Source: Rhea pennata
Taxonomy: Eukaryota > Chordata > Aves > Rheiformes > Rheidae
DNA length: 64,000 bases
Reading direction: 5' to 3'
Assembly (NCBI RefSeq): GCF_028389875.1
Contig: NC_084672.1
Location: forward strand, 889,501 to 953,500
Both the position numbers and the translations under genes were made by a program. Below, in pieces: positions 35,350-48,575 of the stretch. The notes beneath the pieces were generated by a model, which was not told the origin of the DNA, searched no databases, and worked only from the letters and a program-made list of their open reading frames with translations. Every line of letters starts with the position of its first letter. The first letter of the stretch is position 1.

Positions 35350-38300
35350 TAATTAACCAGGCTCCAGTACTATTCCTTACGTCTCAGTGAGTTCTCATTG
35401 AATCTCTTAATCCTTAATAAGCATTTGGCCTTAATTGCTGATTTTATCTTAACTTAGTACTTATGCCATAATTGATGAACACTGTTTGCAGCAGAGTTTT
35501 ATAGCTCTTCAGTGCAGATGGAAAGCCTTGCTTCAGTGCTTGTGCAATTAGATCTTCTGTTCATATTGCAGCGCATTATGGTGCCTGGCACCACCTAGTG
35601 CTCAGAGGTCAGGCTGTGATAAAACCAAGCAAGCACTGTAGTAATAAGTGTAAGCTGTTTAAGTCATATTATTTCTATATGATGTAACTGTTAGCTAGGC
35701 CTCATTACATGTAGAAAAAAAAATTATGGTCAAACTGCCCTGGGTGCAGTATGGAGCCCCTCTGTAAAACAGGAGTTTGGAAAGGGTGCTAGACAAATTT
35801 CACCCTAACCTGGCATCCAAGCGGTTTAATCCTGTAAAATGCAGTGTGCTTGACTCCTATTTGTTTTTCAGAGAGTTTATTCATACAGAATTGGTTCCAG
35901 AGAGGATAAAAGCAGGAAAGGGCAAATAAGAGCTACTGTCTGAGATTACAGAGGTCTTCACTTCCCCAACTTGCATTCTGATTTTCATTTCATGAAAAAA
36001 TTTATTCTAATACATACTCCTTTGTTAGGCAGAAAGACACATTTTATATTAGAGAGTATATATCTATCTAAACTGCTGCATTTACAATTACACATTGACA
36101 AAACTTCAAGAAAATGAGCTTTATGTGTTATCAGTTGAATATGGCTCCTTGAAATGTTACAGACACTATTGATAGGACTCATTTCATTATTTAAGCAACT
36201 ACAGTAATAAGAATAGGAAGCCTAACTTGGACAAAGCAGCATTTGCCAGCTAGTTCAGTGGGCTGCTAGATGGGGACAGCAGGAGACACGACACCACACT
36301 GGCACTCCAGGAGCTTTGAGTTCCGAGTTCAGCTGTGGCTGTTAAAATCCGGCAGCCACACTCCATCCACCCCATCGCCCATCAGAACCTTCCCGAGCAG
36401 CAGTCTTCCAGCACCTCATGAGTTTAGACTGTTGTTATTTTAACAAGAGTTTTGTGGTATGTCATATTAAACCTAAGACCTCAGTTCCCTTTTTAGGGAA
36501 TATGCAGCTTAATACTTGATGATAGCTCACTAATTGTACGCTGTACTTGTTTTACCAAAATGCAGTTTTATCAACAGCCTGAAAATGAGAATAGCTAAGT
36601 GAAGTTATTGTTATTGTTTTGGCAACACAACAGCACTTTGCAAAACACAAAGTATTTTCCAAATTCATAGTACGTTCTTAGCCCAAAAGACAAAGGAAAT
36701 TTGTTCAGAGAACTTCACAGAGAGGCCACGGAAGTGGGAAACCTAAAGGAGTTGAGGATGGTTTAGCAAATCTTGCCTTCTCGGAGCCAGATACACAGTT
36801 AGAAAGGATATTCCTGCCCTGGGCCAGGCTAGTGGAAGTGTTAGGACTCTTTCCCCCCTCCTCCAAATGACCTGTTGCGAACACTTATGTGTACTTCACC
36901 TAACCATTTTTCTACTCTTCCAGAGTGCTTTGGTGTAACTACTGCCTGAACCTCTCGTTTCCTACATGTGGTGCAAATCAGTTTAACTTTGAGGAGTGAG
37001 CTATTTCAATATAACCAAAACCACGGGCTTCCATATAGGGACAGCAGATAAAGTTTACATGCCTATAGGGGAGGTCAGATTAGACTCTAAAAGCCTCTTC
37101 TGCCTTAAACTTACGAAAGTCAAAGATGAGAAAAACATGATCGGCAAAAATGTTACGGCAATGTTAACAATTCTACAAGGCTATAGTGAAATACAAATCA
37201 TTAAAGCTGGAAGAACTAAACTGATCAGTAGTCACACCTATGAATCCAGTACATAACTGGATTCACAGGTTAACTGTTAACATAACTGTTAAGCTTTAAA
37301 CACTATAACCTTTAAACACTATAGGCAAAAGCAGTGGATCTTCTGATACGTGGAGTACAAGATTTAAGGACTTTATGGACTCAGTTCTAAAACTCGTATC
37401 ATCCTGGTCTCTAATTCCCACACATAAATCCAGTAACAATTACCAACATGTGGATATACTTGTGTATGACTTCAAGTGCAATCACAAACAGATCTGGAGG
37501 CACTGACAGGAACTATACTTAGGTTGCCTAAAGAGTTTCATAAAAGGTATTTATCATTTTTAAGATATTCCAAAGGTAAAAAAAAAAAAAAAACTTTGAA
37601 ATCTAGCATAGCAATATCCCCTCAAGCTAGAGAAGCTTGTCTTTATCCCATGAAATTTCATTTATATTTAGCAGTTAAATTATTTCCTTTCTTGTGTTTC
37701 CGAGCAACAAAACACAACAGTAACCGAACATGAGTATTTTGAGAAACGACAACCACATCATAAGAACCACAACAAAACTAGATTAAAATACTTGTCCTCA
37801 CTCTTGCTGAGCCACAGCTGCTTCTTTACATTGCATGTGACTTTTTCTATCTAGAAGTAAGGATTCCTGTAAATCTTTCTACACCTAGTTAGAGGCCACA
37901 GCTAGACCAATCTCTAAGGATTTTTTATTTTCCTCCTCTGGGCTCTTTGCTGAATTTACAACCAGCTCTTATATTCCTGCATTGGGGGTTGAGCGGCTTT
38001 CTCTTCTGAAAGCTTCAATCAGGTCTACAAGGGAACAACTGGGTTTTCTGCAAACTCTATTTCTGCATGCAGCCTGTAATTTACCCCTTTAGGCACATCT
38101 AAACCTCTCCCTTGTCCCCTTCTCCAGCTGAGTACACCCTGAACTGCTTTCTTCATGAACTAGAGACCTCAGTAGTACACAGACCCAGCTGAAGCTCTGC
38201 TCCTTCAATGTTTATCTCTTTCCAGAGATATCCACAGCAACACTTTCCTCCTTCTGTGACCATTCTCACTCTACGGAAGAAGCATTTTTGTCTCTCAGCA

Positions 38301-41250
38301 CCTGTTCTGTGCGTGCCCAGCTAAGTCTGCATCTTCGAGGAGTTCTTCTGGGAGGTGTTGAAGAGAGAATAGCTGTCCAGGACTGACAACAAATAAACTT
38401 CTCTCCCTGGCCCCAGCGATAACCCTTTCACCATGCAACATTCAGTCTTCATTTCTCATACAGATATTCTTTCCATGAAATAGCTATTATATCGTAAACA
38501 GTGAGTCTACATCAATGCTTTACCTTTGCCATAGCTATTCACAATAACCTACAAGAGTTCCTTTTAATCTCTGTGTTTTTCACTCTTGCTGCAAATATCA
38601 TTTGTTATTAAAGGAATTTCATGGGCACCTTAGAAATAGTCGCAGCAGTGTATGCAGCTCTATTAAAAAAAAAATCTTGCTTGCAACTGTTACTTAGAGA
38701 CAAGCCTTTTCAAAATGCCAAAGTCTGCACTGAACTTCCCCAACTGCTTCTCAAGAACAGATGTGCTTCTCATTCCTGATCTGATCAGAAGCTTCAAGCC
38801 AACCACTTCTGCCTGGATACAGGTGTACTCTTTGGACTAATTTTTTTTTTTTCAGAAAATGCTGCCATTTCATGAGTCAGTTCCAGACGCTCCTCAGCCT
38901 GTTTTCATAATGCAGTGTTATATGAGATTGTTTCTCATGTATTACTCCAAAAAAACCCTTATCCTCAAAAACATTTCCAAATCTCAGATGTTTCTAAATA
39001 AACTTAAGAGTTTCAGCTATATAAAAAACTATCAATTCTATTTCCCCTTCTCTTCAAGTTGTTCAAAGTGTAGTCTTATCTGTAGAGAGAAAAGCAAACC
39101 TTTTCCTTAGCAGTCAACATGCCTTACTCGTCTTTTGTAGTCAAAGTAATATATGAACTTCCGAGATGGGAAACCTGTTGCCGAGATGTTTATGAATCAA
39201 AACCAGAATTAAAAAATGGTTCAGTGCCTCCTTTTCCACCCCTTCTCCCCCAGCATTTACTACCCTGACTCAGTTATCACAATCCCTTTATCCTTTCTCT
39301 TTTTCCCCATTTTCTCTCCAGCTTTCCCTTTCATTTTCCCTTTTTTTTTTTTTTTTTTTTTTTTTTGGTTACTGTTTGATTGATTCTACACAACTTTATT
39401 CCTTACTGCATATTGCCCTCCGTCCCTAGAGGATGACACCTTACCGAGCAGAGCTACTCAAGGATGTGCTACAAAGAGAAGCTTGAACTGCTGGGTTGCC
39501 TGTATGACCTCAGGTTTGGTAGTTCCTCTTCTAATCAGTTACTCTAGGGATGAAAGGTGTTTTTGATGCATGACAGAAGTATCTATACAGTTGTGCGAAC
39601 ATAGGGAATTCTAACTAACTAAAAATGACAAAAATAAAGCAGCAGCATAAAATTTGTCTAGCTTCTGAAGCTTTCTTCATCTGCTTCTTTTTCTGTGCTT
39701 TAACGCTAATAGTCTGCACCTGCATGTTTTCTACAAGATAATACAAGTAAATAGTATCTGAGCCTTCTCAAAAGTTTTGGAAGAAAGGGAGCCATCTGTG
39801 ATTTTGACAAGACAGATCATTCTACTCCTAAAAGACATGAAATTTCTTCCATGACAGATGTTGCTATTAAAACTCTAGCACGTTATTCAATTTATCTTGT
39901 TGTAACGAGTTTTGATTAAAATCTCAAATGAAGAAAGAGTTGTCAGGAAAGTTTACAATTACTCTAATACAGCATCAAACGGAAAGGAATACAAGCAAAA
40001 TGATGTAAGTATGCCCATGACATACCAGTATATGCCACTCTCCTTCAGCTTTAAGCTTTGTCTTTTCGCTTTAAAAGGAAGAAGGGTCTTGCATTTTGCT
40101 CAGTGCTACATAAATGCAGTGCTAGATACTAATTTGAATATGTATTTATAGTGTTGATTTTGATACAGGCTGCTGAAATGAGTTTACTTAAAAGACATGT
40201 TTTACCAGTGCCTCAGCTTTTATGGGAACAAACTAAGAGTTGCTGCTTTGAAACCTGAATGCAAACCCTAACAGACAACAGTAACCAAAGTATCAGTAAC
40301 TGTTCATGGAAATACCAGACAGCGGACTTCAAGTAATCACATTTTTGTAGTATTTATCCTTCTTGAATTAACAGGAATCCAGTCTATGAGTGTGTAGCAG
40401 GGCTGCCCACTCCTAAAAAGATCTCCAAAGTATACACCCAAATGACCAAAGGTTCTCCTGTAAAACGTGCTGAAATAGATAACAAATATTTTTACTAACT
40501 ACTATTCCTGCAAAATAGCAGTTGAAACTCTGAATAGATCCAGCTATAGGATTAGTAGATGGTATTTCTGAAGCCCCTTTGCACAACAACTGTACTTCAA
40601 GCTTCTGTCCTACCTACTAGTTGAAACAATCACATTAAAAAAAGCATTCCCTTCTAGAGTGCTATTTTGGCATTAACAGCTTACCACTTTAACTGTAGTC
40701 TTACAAATCTAAGTGGAAATGTTAGTAGGATATGCTGCTCATTTTGACAGTTGTTCAGCTTACCAACAGATGGAGTATGTTAATCAGTTTTTAAAGTACA
40801 TGCTAAAAATCTTGGCTAATTTAAATTCTGTATTCAGAATATTTGCAAAAAAATACAAGCCTGTGATATATGCAAAAAAAAAAAAAGAGAAAAAAAGAAA
40901 AAAAGGCTTCATTCTGCTGTAGTCAGAAGGAAACAATATCTTGTAATATTTAATTATATGCTTTTAAAATTGTAAGTTTTTTGTAATGCTGAGTAGATTA
41001 TGAAACTAATGTGTTCTCTTACATAGTAATCATTATTCATCACATGATTGTTTGTAAAGCTTTAAACTCTACAGTAGACTGTCACTAATAAAACAAAAAC
41101 AGGAAAAAAGGCTAGAGTGAGTCAGGACAATACAACAGCCAGGAAATGTAAAATGAAGTCCCAGAAGGCTGTTCCACCCCAGGACAGTTTGTCGGCTCAC
41201 CTTATTAACAGAAGAATAATTCAAACAACTCCAAAGCTTTGGTCCTGGCT
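35350..41250. other. AT-rich intergenic stretch with simple repeats, no gene seen
   Basis: No recognisable exon or RNA gene. Simple-sequence features are an A-run at 37,578-37,593, a T-run at 38,841-38,852, a polypyrimidine tract near 39,228-39,366 ending in about 24 T, and an A/G-rich tract at about 40,874-40,905. Open frames are under 90 codons and without signature. Confidence 0.5.
39228..39366 (+). repeat. Polypyrimidine tract ending in T(24)
   Basis: About 140 bp strongly enriched in C and T on the plus strand, finishing with roughly 24 T. On the minus strand this would be a poly(A)-like start followed by purines. No retroposed gene was recognised beside it. Confidence 0.85.
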
Positions 41251-41289
41251 GTATTTGCTATACTTCAGCCAGAACTGCTAGAAACAACT

Positions 41290-42290
41290 GTCAAAATTAT
41301 CAGCTTGACCCTTACTAAGTTCTTTAATATTGCCTCCAGCATTCTGTGCCTCCTCCTGCTGCCCCATTTCTCAGCAGCCCTCTGTTCATGCAATTCCTCT
41401 CTTGCCCAGGCTCTAAATCCCCAAGTCACCCATATACCTCATTGGAATTACTTTCATCAAAGTCCTTGTGATCTTATTGGCCAAACCAGTTATCTATATT
41501 CTTCTGAATCTACTAGGTAGCTTTGATGCTATCAATTATATTTTCCTTCATAAAACCATACACCTCCCTCAACTTTTCTTGTTTTGCTCTTTCCTATTTT
41601 ACCTCTGAATTCTCTAAATTGTCTACCTTTTGGAGGTACTATAGAGGGCTTTTTCCTTACAACTCTATTTTATGCCTAGGTCAGGATCTAGAGTGCACTA
41701 ACACCTTAATTGCCCTGCTCAACCTCACCTGGGACCCTCTACCCACATCCTCTGTCCATGGGTTGGGAGCTCTATTTAAGCTCAGGCCTGGGCACTTCTT
41801 TCTTGCTTGAGCTACGGCACAGGTGTATCTGCACCTAGCTGTATTGCCTGTTGTTCTAGTCTACTAACTGTTTTTTTCCTGGATGGACTCCAAAAAGACA
41901 GTCTAGGTAGCGTTGTTTCTAATTGTGTCCCTAATCATTTCCCTCAGATGAATCTCAGATTGTGTATCTGACCGCTGCTGTTCTTGACTCTTCAGAAACA
42001 ACATCCTGGACCTGACGCGTTACCTCACCTTGTCTGGGATTACTGGAGGAATCTGTTGCTCTCACCACCCCAATGCCCTTTGGTGTGGGCCACCCTCAGC
42101 TCCCAGCTCATCTTTCTTCTTGTTGCTCCCTGGCAACCTGCTTCTTATTCAATCTTATTCTCAGATATGATTTTCAGATGCTGATAACTTACAGATCGTA
42201 TGTTTTCTATCAGGACCTGTCTCCTACCTGAACTAAAATACAGCTGACAGCTCTTTCTGAATGCTCAACTATTAGCTTTTAGAGTGCCTT
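41290..42290 (+). mobile_element. Ancient L2-like LINE fragment (reverse transcriptase region), interrupted
   Basis: Two conserved blocks of an L2/CR1-type reverse transcriptase survive on the plus strand. At 41519-41560 the frame reads SFDAINYIFLHKTI, corresponding to the AFDTVDHxxLL block. At 42177-42200 it reads DADNLQIV, corresponding to the catalytic YADDTQIY block (second catalytic Asp changed to Asn). Flanking nucleotides also follow the L2 pattern (for example TTCTCTTTCCTATTT-like pyrimidine-rich coding and GACCTGTCTCCTACCTGAAC after YADD). Stop codons and frame changes are frequent, so the copy is long dead. The two blocks are about 658 bases apart, where about 280 are expected, which implies an insertion of about 380 bp between them. 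Confidence 0.6.
41690..42090. mobile_element. Unidentified insertion within the L2-like LINE
   Basis: The excess spacing between the two reverse-transcriptase blocks places about 380-400 bp of foreign sequence here. It differs from its surroundings: higher GC, a TATTTAAG word within GAGCTCTATTTAAGCTCAGG (about 41,768-41,787), and phrases such as GACCTGACGCGTTACCTCAC. This composition, with a TATA-like word, recalls a solitary LTR, but termini and target duplication could not be defined. A non-autonomous DNA element is the alternative. Confidence 0.35.
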
Positions 42291-45110
42291 TCCCCTTAAA
42301 TTATGCACAAAAGCCTAAACAAGTATTTATCTTCCATAGAGACTTGCTTTAGACTCTGAAAGTACCAAAATACTTGACTAGTACAACAACTCTGATTTGT
42401 TTGTTTGTTGGTTTAAATGACAAAATATCTTAGCAGTAACATAATAAAGAACATTATAGTTCCAAAAATACCACTGTGGGGCTCCTCGGCTTTCTAGTTC
42501 TATAGTAGAAAATGAAGGGAAGTAAATAATAACCAGAAATCCCTCTGCAAAGTAAAATATCTGAAAAAAGCAAAGTAAAATTAAATATATATTATGCACT
42601 TCATCAACAAAACCAGCCTACTTAGCTAAACCAATCAAAGAGAATTTCTGTGACCTGCCTGTAAATGCTGTGAAAAATATGATGCTTGCAAAGCTTCATA
42701 TCGCATGCAAAGCGCTTTTCCAGATGGCAGTGTCAGGCAACAGCCTGGAGAATTTGGGGTACTTAGAAGTCAGTGCGCGTATTCTTAAAGTCAGTAAGCC
42801 TTTTAAAAACTTCAGTGTGTATCTGTTCATCACTACATATGCCCTAGAGCCATGTGAAGAGATGATGAAATGTGTTTTCTCCCTTGACATAGCTAGTCTT
42901 AGAGCTAGAGCATCCAGAAGTATTTGATTTCTCACCTGCCCTTTGCAATGCAGTATGCATTTTTCCAGTGCATGATCATTCTCTGGCACTACATGCTCTC
43001 AGCTGAGAGTGATTTTTATTTCTGAAACACTTTTAAATGTTTTCTGCTCACTATAGCAATGATTAACAGACCAGCAGTGAGGAAGTATTTTCAAATTACT
43101 AGAGTTCAGGTCTTCATTATGAGTCAGGCAAGGTAAGAAGAATATATTGACCTAGAAAATAACAGTGCATAAATCAAAATTGCTATTTCCTAGCTTAACA
43201 GGTAACTTTAAAGATTTTCTGCATTTATAGGACCTCATACACTGCAGCCTATGCTTGTCTGCAGTTATCAGTCAGTTCTAACCATTCTTCCTTGGAAAAT
43301 GTTAACACCTTGCACAAAATTATAATCTTGTATTATCAAAGCTCTCTCCATTTTTATGACATCCTAGTCATACTTACTGAAAAATAACTAAGCAGATCAA
43401 TTCCTTTTTCTTCTATGTGACTGAAAAAAACCCTACAAACATTGGCTGAAATACTTTTTCTTGATTATCTTACTGAACATGCTGTAAGAACTTGCTATTA
43501 TTGTTCTTCTGTGAAATAACACTTGAATATGCTAATATTATCAGCATCAGACATTTGGTTTACGTAAACCTAGCAAATAGCAAGCCCGGGGTAAATTCTG
43601 AGTCACAAGGGAATGCATCTTTCCTCTGTAGTTCCCCTCTTCCCACTAGTTTCAAAAGTCCCTTCCCTGCATCTACTTGCTGTTCAACAGCAACATTCTG
43701 AAGTACTGAGAAGTACCAATAAAACCAAAGAAAAAACCCACAGGGCCTGCTTGCCCTGCCCTGTCCTTTCCCAAAAGATGTGCCGTTTTATTAATTGCTC
43801 AAGTACCCACATATGACTTTGAGGATCTCTCCCACAGACTTGCACAGCATTAGTCAAAAATCTCCATGTTAATGGAGAATTGTGTTCCCAACAATACTCT
43901 GACAGCGTCTATCATGAAGGTTTCTGAACTAGTGCAGTCACCCGCAGTCCTATGGCTAAGTCCTGACAGACCTGGAGACCTGGAGATCCAGAATGGTAGA
44001 CTTACATTCTTAGTTCATCACTCTGTTTCATGCTCACAAGGTACATGGGATAAATCTTCTGTTCAGTAATGTCACTATCATAGGAAATAGTCCAGGCATC
44101 CAAAATTCATTTCCTGGAGATGACCTAGCTGAAGGGAGAGTGATGCATATTATAAAGTTACGGCTTTGATTTTCCTTCATCTCCAGGAGGAAGTGCTGCT
44201 GCTTTTCTTCAAGGCGATGTTTGTACTTACGCCTCTGCATATCCTGCTGACAGGACATACTGGCAAGAGTTCTGGCAGGAGTTTCAGAACTTCTTTGGGG
44301 ATTGGAAAAAAATCAAAGACAGCAGCTTGTGGTTAGTAGCGTAACAATAGTGTCTAAATAGAACGTGCTGATACAGTCAAAGATGAGGCTAGCTTTGACG
44401 ATGAATGGCCCCCGAGTAGGAAAATGCATGACAGGCATTTATTAGTGGATTCACTGATATTTACAAGTGGGCAAGTTGGTATGTCATTTTTCCCAACATA
44501 ATCAATGGGTATCTATATTGTCTGTATTTTTAGACAACCTAGCACGTATGTGTGCAAAAAGAAACTGGAGAATCACATCATACTGCAGAATCCTCAAGGC
44601 TGCATGTATTTACTGCACTAACTTCATAGTAGGAATAAAAGCTCCGATTGTCATTACACTGGCTTGAAAGATTTGGACTGTGGTACAAGCAGTGGAGCTC
44701 AATGATTAGGGTAAGCAAACGGGGAATATAAGGAAAAGTAGAACATAAGAAAGGCCAGACAATGCCATATAGAAGTCCATGTGTTCTCAAACAGTAGTGA
44801 GGAGAAAATGCATAGAAAGAAACAGAGGAAGTGTACAAAAACTCTTCACAAATTACACCCTGTAAGCAGTAGGTCAAGAACATGGGTTGCCTCTCAAGCA
44901 TGTATTTAGTAGTCTTTGAGGAACTATGACTTCATCAACAGAACACCTTTTTGAATGCATTCTTATTTTTGACCTCCACAATATAGTGGTGAAGTTGTAA
45001 AATTTAATTCTGCAACATGTGGAAAAAGTATATCTATTTAATCCTCCTGCCTAGTAATTTCACTCAGTATCTCTTAGTTCTACTAGCATATGAAATATCA
45101 AGTAATTTTA
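42291..45110. other. AT-rich intergenic stretch, no gene seen
   Basis: No domain-bearing frame (longest about 107 codons), RNA gene or transposon family was recognised between the L2-like and CR1-clade remnants. Confidence 0.5.
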
Positions 45111-45112
45111 CC

Positions 45113-46870
45113 TTCTCCATACCATTCATCATTTTAAATCTTTATCACAGTCCTTCTCATTATCTTTTCCAGACTTCCTTACTATCTTCTCATATGAAAC
45201 CCATTCCAGTTTTATCCCTGCTCACTTCTCATTTCACAGTCTTTTCAAACCTTGTGACCAGAACTGCAGTGTTCAAGATGCAGAAGCACTGCAGCCTTGA
45301 CAGTGTTTTCTATTTTGTTCTCAATTTCTCTCCTACTAATTTCTAATACTAATTTCACTTTTCCCATCCATTTGTTGAATGCCAGTTAGAATAAAGCTGA
45401 TGTTTTCAGAGATAGCCAAGAGCCCACTGTTTTGTAGAGTTGCAGTAACTTTTCTTCTCCAGTATGTATTACTTGACATTTATCAAAATTGCATTCCTCT
45501 GCTTTTATATTTACTCAGTTACCTAGTGTCATAAAATTCAGTAACCCTTTCTAGTCAACTTCAGTCCCAATTATCCTGAAAAGTGACACATAACTTCCAC
45601 AAATTATATTGCCTCACTATTCACTTTTTTCCTCAGACCACTTATGAATACGTGAGAAAAACACAGATCTTAAACTGTCATGTCACTAATAAATTTCGTG
45701 AAAAAAAAACTAATTACTCCTACTCATTCTTCCTATCTTTTAATTAACTAATTATTAATTCATGAGGAAACCTTTCCTCTCACCTCATGGTAGCTTAAGA
45801 ATTTTTGGCAAGGGACCTCATAAAAACTTTATTACCTAAGAACATTGTGATGATCAAATCAACCTTAAGCTTTTTGACTCCTTCAGAAGCCTCTAATAAA
45901 ATCTAGGGAACTGACTTTTCTCTGAAAGATCTATGCTGACTCTTCCCACATATATAATGTTTATCCACTGATCTATTCTTTCCAGCACCTGTAGCTTCAA
46001 TCAGCTTGTCTGGGAAGGCTTTTGTTCTGTAGTTCTTGAGATCACTTGTGGAATAGATCAGTTAAACTGACATCATCCTGGCCACTTAACTAGAACAATC
46101 TGATCCTGCCCGTTCTTAGTCACCTCATGGCTTTAACTCTACTGACATTTCAAGTTCCTCTGACATACACCCCTGGCCCCTTCCAGAGTATGCTCTGACA
46201 TAAATCTTCTGCAGTGAATAAAAATGCAACATCTCTTCTGCTATAGCATTATTTCTCCTCATTTGCTCCTTCTTACACTTTTGCTGAAACTGCTAAGCCT
46301 GGTAGGTGATTAATGCAAAGGAAGATTTTTGTACGCCTTCAGCTAGCTTCTCTTCAGGATCATTTTGGTCTACCACACAGTAGTTCTATATTTAACTTGA
46401 CAAACCATCCTTTCTGTTTTCTTTCCCTGGACATAACTTCCAATAACCTGACTCTGTTAAGGACACTGGCTATTTTTCAGGTTCTTCTAGAACTTTTGAT
46501 AAGTAATCTATCCCTAGGTTGAGTTTCTAATAGGCTACCTTGAAACAATCTCCACATTACATAGAAGCAGTATAATCCCTTAAACACTTTTCTTTTGACA
46601 AACCTCTTTGGTTTGCATAGCCCTGCTTTCCAAAGTTAGTCATTACTATTGCAGATTTTGATTTATTTCTACAATGATGCTAAATTTTAATATATGACTA
46701 CTATTATAAAGCAGCTCTTCAACAGAAAGATCTAGAAGCACATTAACTTTTGATTTAATCTTGAACAATGTTTCCCTCTTAAATTCCTTCAGTTTCTCCA
46801 AGATCAGTGTCATTTTTAAGTTTTATTATCATGCTTGCATTATATTTCACAATGATATCAATGTGGTGTA
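45113..46870 (-). mobile_element. Degenerate CR1-clade LINE (about 1.75 kb), 5'-truncated
   Basis: The plus strand is a clear antisense copy of the CR1-type LINE that is abundant in turtles and crocodilians. Recognisable stretches in order include CATACCATTCATCATTTTAA (about 45,119), GACCAGAACTGCAGTGTTCA then AGATG (45,257 on), TTACTTGACATTTATCAAAA (about 45,469), the AGGGACCTCATAAAAACTTT segment (45,811-45,830), and CATCTCTTCTGCTATAGCAT (46,228-46,247). On the minus strand 45807-45830 aligns in frame with the KAFDKVPH reverse-transcriptase block (now KVFMRSLA), followed by the segment corresponding to RLLKKLSCHG. Many stops and indels show it is ancient and inactive. The exact 3' end near 45,110 and 5' break near 46,870 are approximate. 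Confidence 0.88.
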
Positions 46871-48355
46871 CAATAATGGAATTTTCCATTAATACTGTAT
46901 CTTGGTGAGGTCACAAGCCAAAGAAGCCAAGATAAGCCATTCTGAAGGACTATCCAAGATCCTGGTCAGAGGTGGAGCTGAAGATGCCAAGAGATATGCT
47001 AGTCTAGCATGCAATGTAAAGCTAGAGCAGGAATACAGGCTGTCCAGCAACACAGCTGGAATTAAAAGGCAAAATAATCAGAAAGAGAAAACTGTTTGCT
47101 ATTGCCTCACCTGTCAGATATGCAAAGGCAACCACAAGCTGGGTGCACAAGCCAATTCTCATCTAGGCTCATAAAGCTCTGTTGCTAGGGAGATTGTTTG
47201 CTGCCAGCTATGGAGCTGATAGCTTGCATAAAGTCTACACAAAGAAATATGTTAAACAAGGGAGAGGAAAATACTGAGCACTACATAAAGAGACAGTAAG
47301 ATTTCTCAGCAGACTTTTACAGGTCAGTAAAAAATCAGTGAGTGGGAAATCCAGATACAGTTCTGAGTTCAAATTTGATCATGTGTACAGTATATTTACA
47401 TTATTTTCACAAACATTACCTTTCTCTATGTTCAGGTTTGCAGTGAATGAGTATACAAGACAGAACAAGCCAAATACATCAAACTTAGAAAACTGTAACT
47501 ATCTAGCTCCATAATGAACTAAAATTTGTAATACCAGATTTAGATTGTGAATCTACACCATCTGCACAAAGCAGATTGGCAAACTGAGATCAGCTGGCTA
47601 TCAGTATAGTAACAACCAAAGGTCCTAAGATGCAAATAATGGCATGCAAGTATGCTATAGAATCTGATGTAAAAAAAGAAAAAAAGAAAAAAAAAAGAGG
47701 AGGAATGCATGTGCCATAACACTGTATCAAGGTTGGCAGATTCTGCACAATGTGTGCTGTCAGAGAAAAGGAATGCATTTTACTCTTTATTCCTTCAGTG
47801 TCCTTGCATTCCCCCCCCCCCCCGCCCCGGTTCACGAAATCCATCGACTTCCTTCTCTTGCTCCCTCATTCTCCTAATAAAATTTTGCAGTTGGCAGCCT
47901 GGAGATACTTTCACAGCATCACTGTGCTACAGGATCTCACTCCAACCATCACTCCTATTTAAGGTACTGGGCTGCACCAGGGATGCAGTAAAACTATTAC
48001 TTAACTCCTATCACAGGAAACCACAATGAACCGGTGAAAACCTGTGCGCTTGTCCTCGCTCTCTGCCAGCCCGTACAGAGGAGGAGGAAGCTGGCTGGCT
48101 CCTGTGACCCTGAGTCAGTCCTGAGCTTGAACCCTCGCTATGAGTTTCAGACATATTGTCTTCCTTTTCCCACTTGCGAGACTATTTGCAATAGGGAGGT
48201 AGGAGATTACCTCACAAACCGTTGATCTGATTAAAAATAAAACTTTTATCTCGTTAGTGTGAGACGAAGAATTAACTCCCACAGGTAATAGCGAAGGTCT
48301 CACTGAATGCCACGTTTCCCCAGGAAACATCTTTCAGAAGAGCTGAGAATCCACG
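46871..48355. other. GOLM2-proximal upstream DNA, no gene seen
   Basis: AT-rich, non-coding in appearance. It contains an A/G-rich tract at 47,671-47,702 and a C-run at 47,812-47,823 (CCCCGCCCCGG continues to about 47,830). No splice-supported exon was recognised. Confidence 0.5.
47812..47830. repeat. Poly(C) run
   Basis: Twelve C residues, one G, then CCCCGG. The complement is a G-run that could take part in a G-quadruplex about 1.1 kb upstream of the GOLM2 start. Confidence 0.9.
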
Positions 48356-48543
48356 CCCTCCCTTCACCCTTTCTGCCCTTCTGCCCCACACTCTCGCCGC
48401 CCTCCCCGTTTTTCGGCCCTGGCGGCCCAGCCTCCCGCCGCCAGCCCCAGCCCCTCAGCGCGGCGCGGCCCGCGCGCGGGAACGCCACGCGCCCCCTCCC
48501 CTCCCCTCCCCTCCCCAAATGGCGCCCCCGCGGCCGCCCGCCC

Positions 48544-48575
48544 TCTCGCGAGAGCGGCGGCGCGGTCTCGCGAGA
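48544..48575. promoter_or_regulatory. Two TCTCGCGAGA palindromes in the GOLM2 promoter
   Basis: Perfect TCTCGCGAGA occurs at 48544-48553 and again at 48566-48575, centres 22 bp (about two helical turns) apart. This palindrome is a known CpG-island core-promoter element, bound by BANP when unmethylated and also linked to ZBTB33/Kaiso. A double site just upstream of an ETS-like site suggests strong, methylation-sensitive, housekeeping-type control of GOLM2. Presence is seen; binding is inferred. Confidence 0.8.

Noticed and set aside
41690..42090. Calling the insertion a defined endogenous retroviral LTR
   Set aside because: No TG...CA ends, target duplication or primer-binding site could be located, so only an unidentified insertion is reported.
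3941..48360. A hidden third protein-coding gene between FRMD5 and GOLM2
   Set aside because: No open frame with splice borders matched a family I know, and I know of no protein-coding gene between these two in human.
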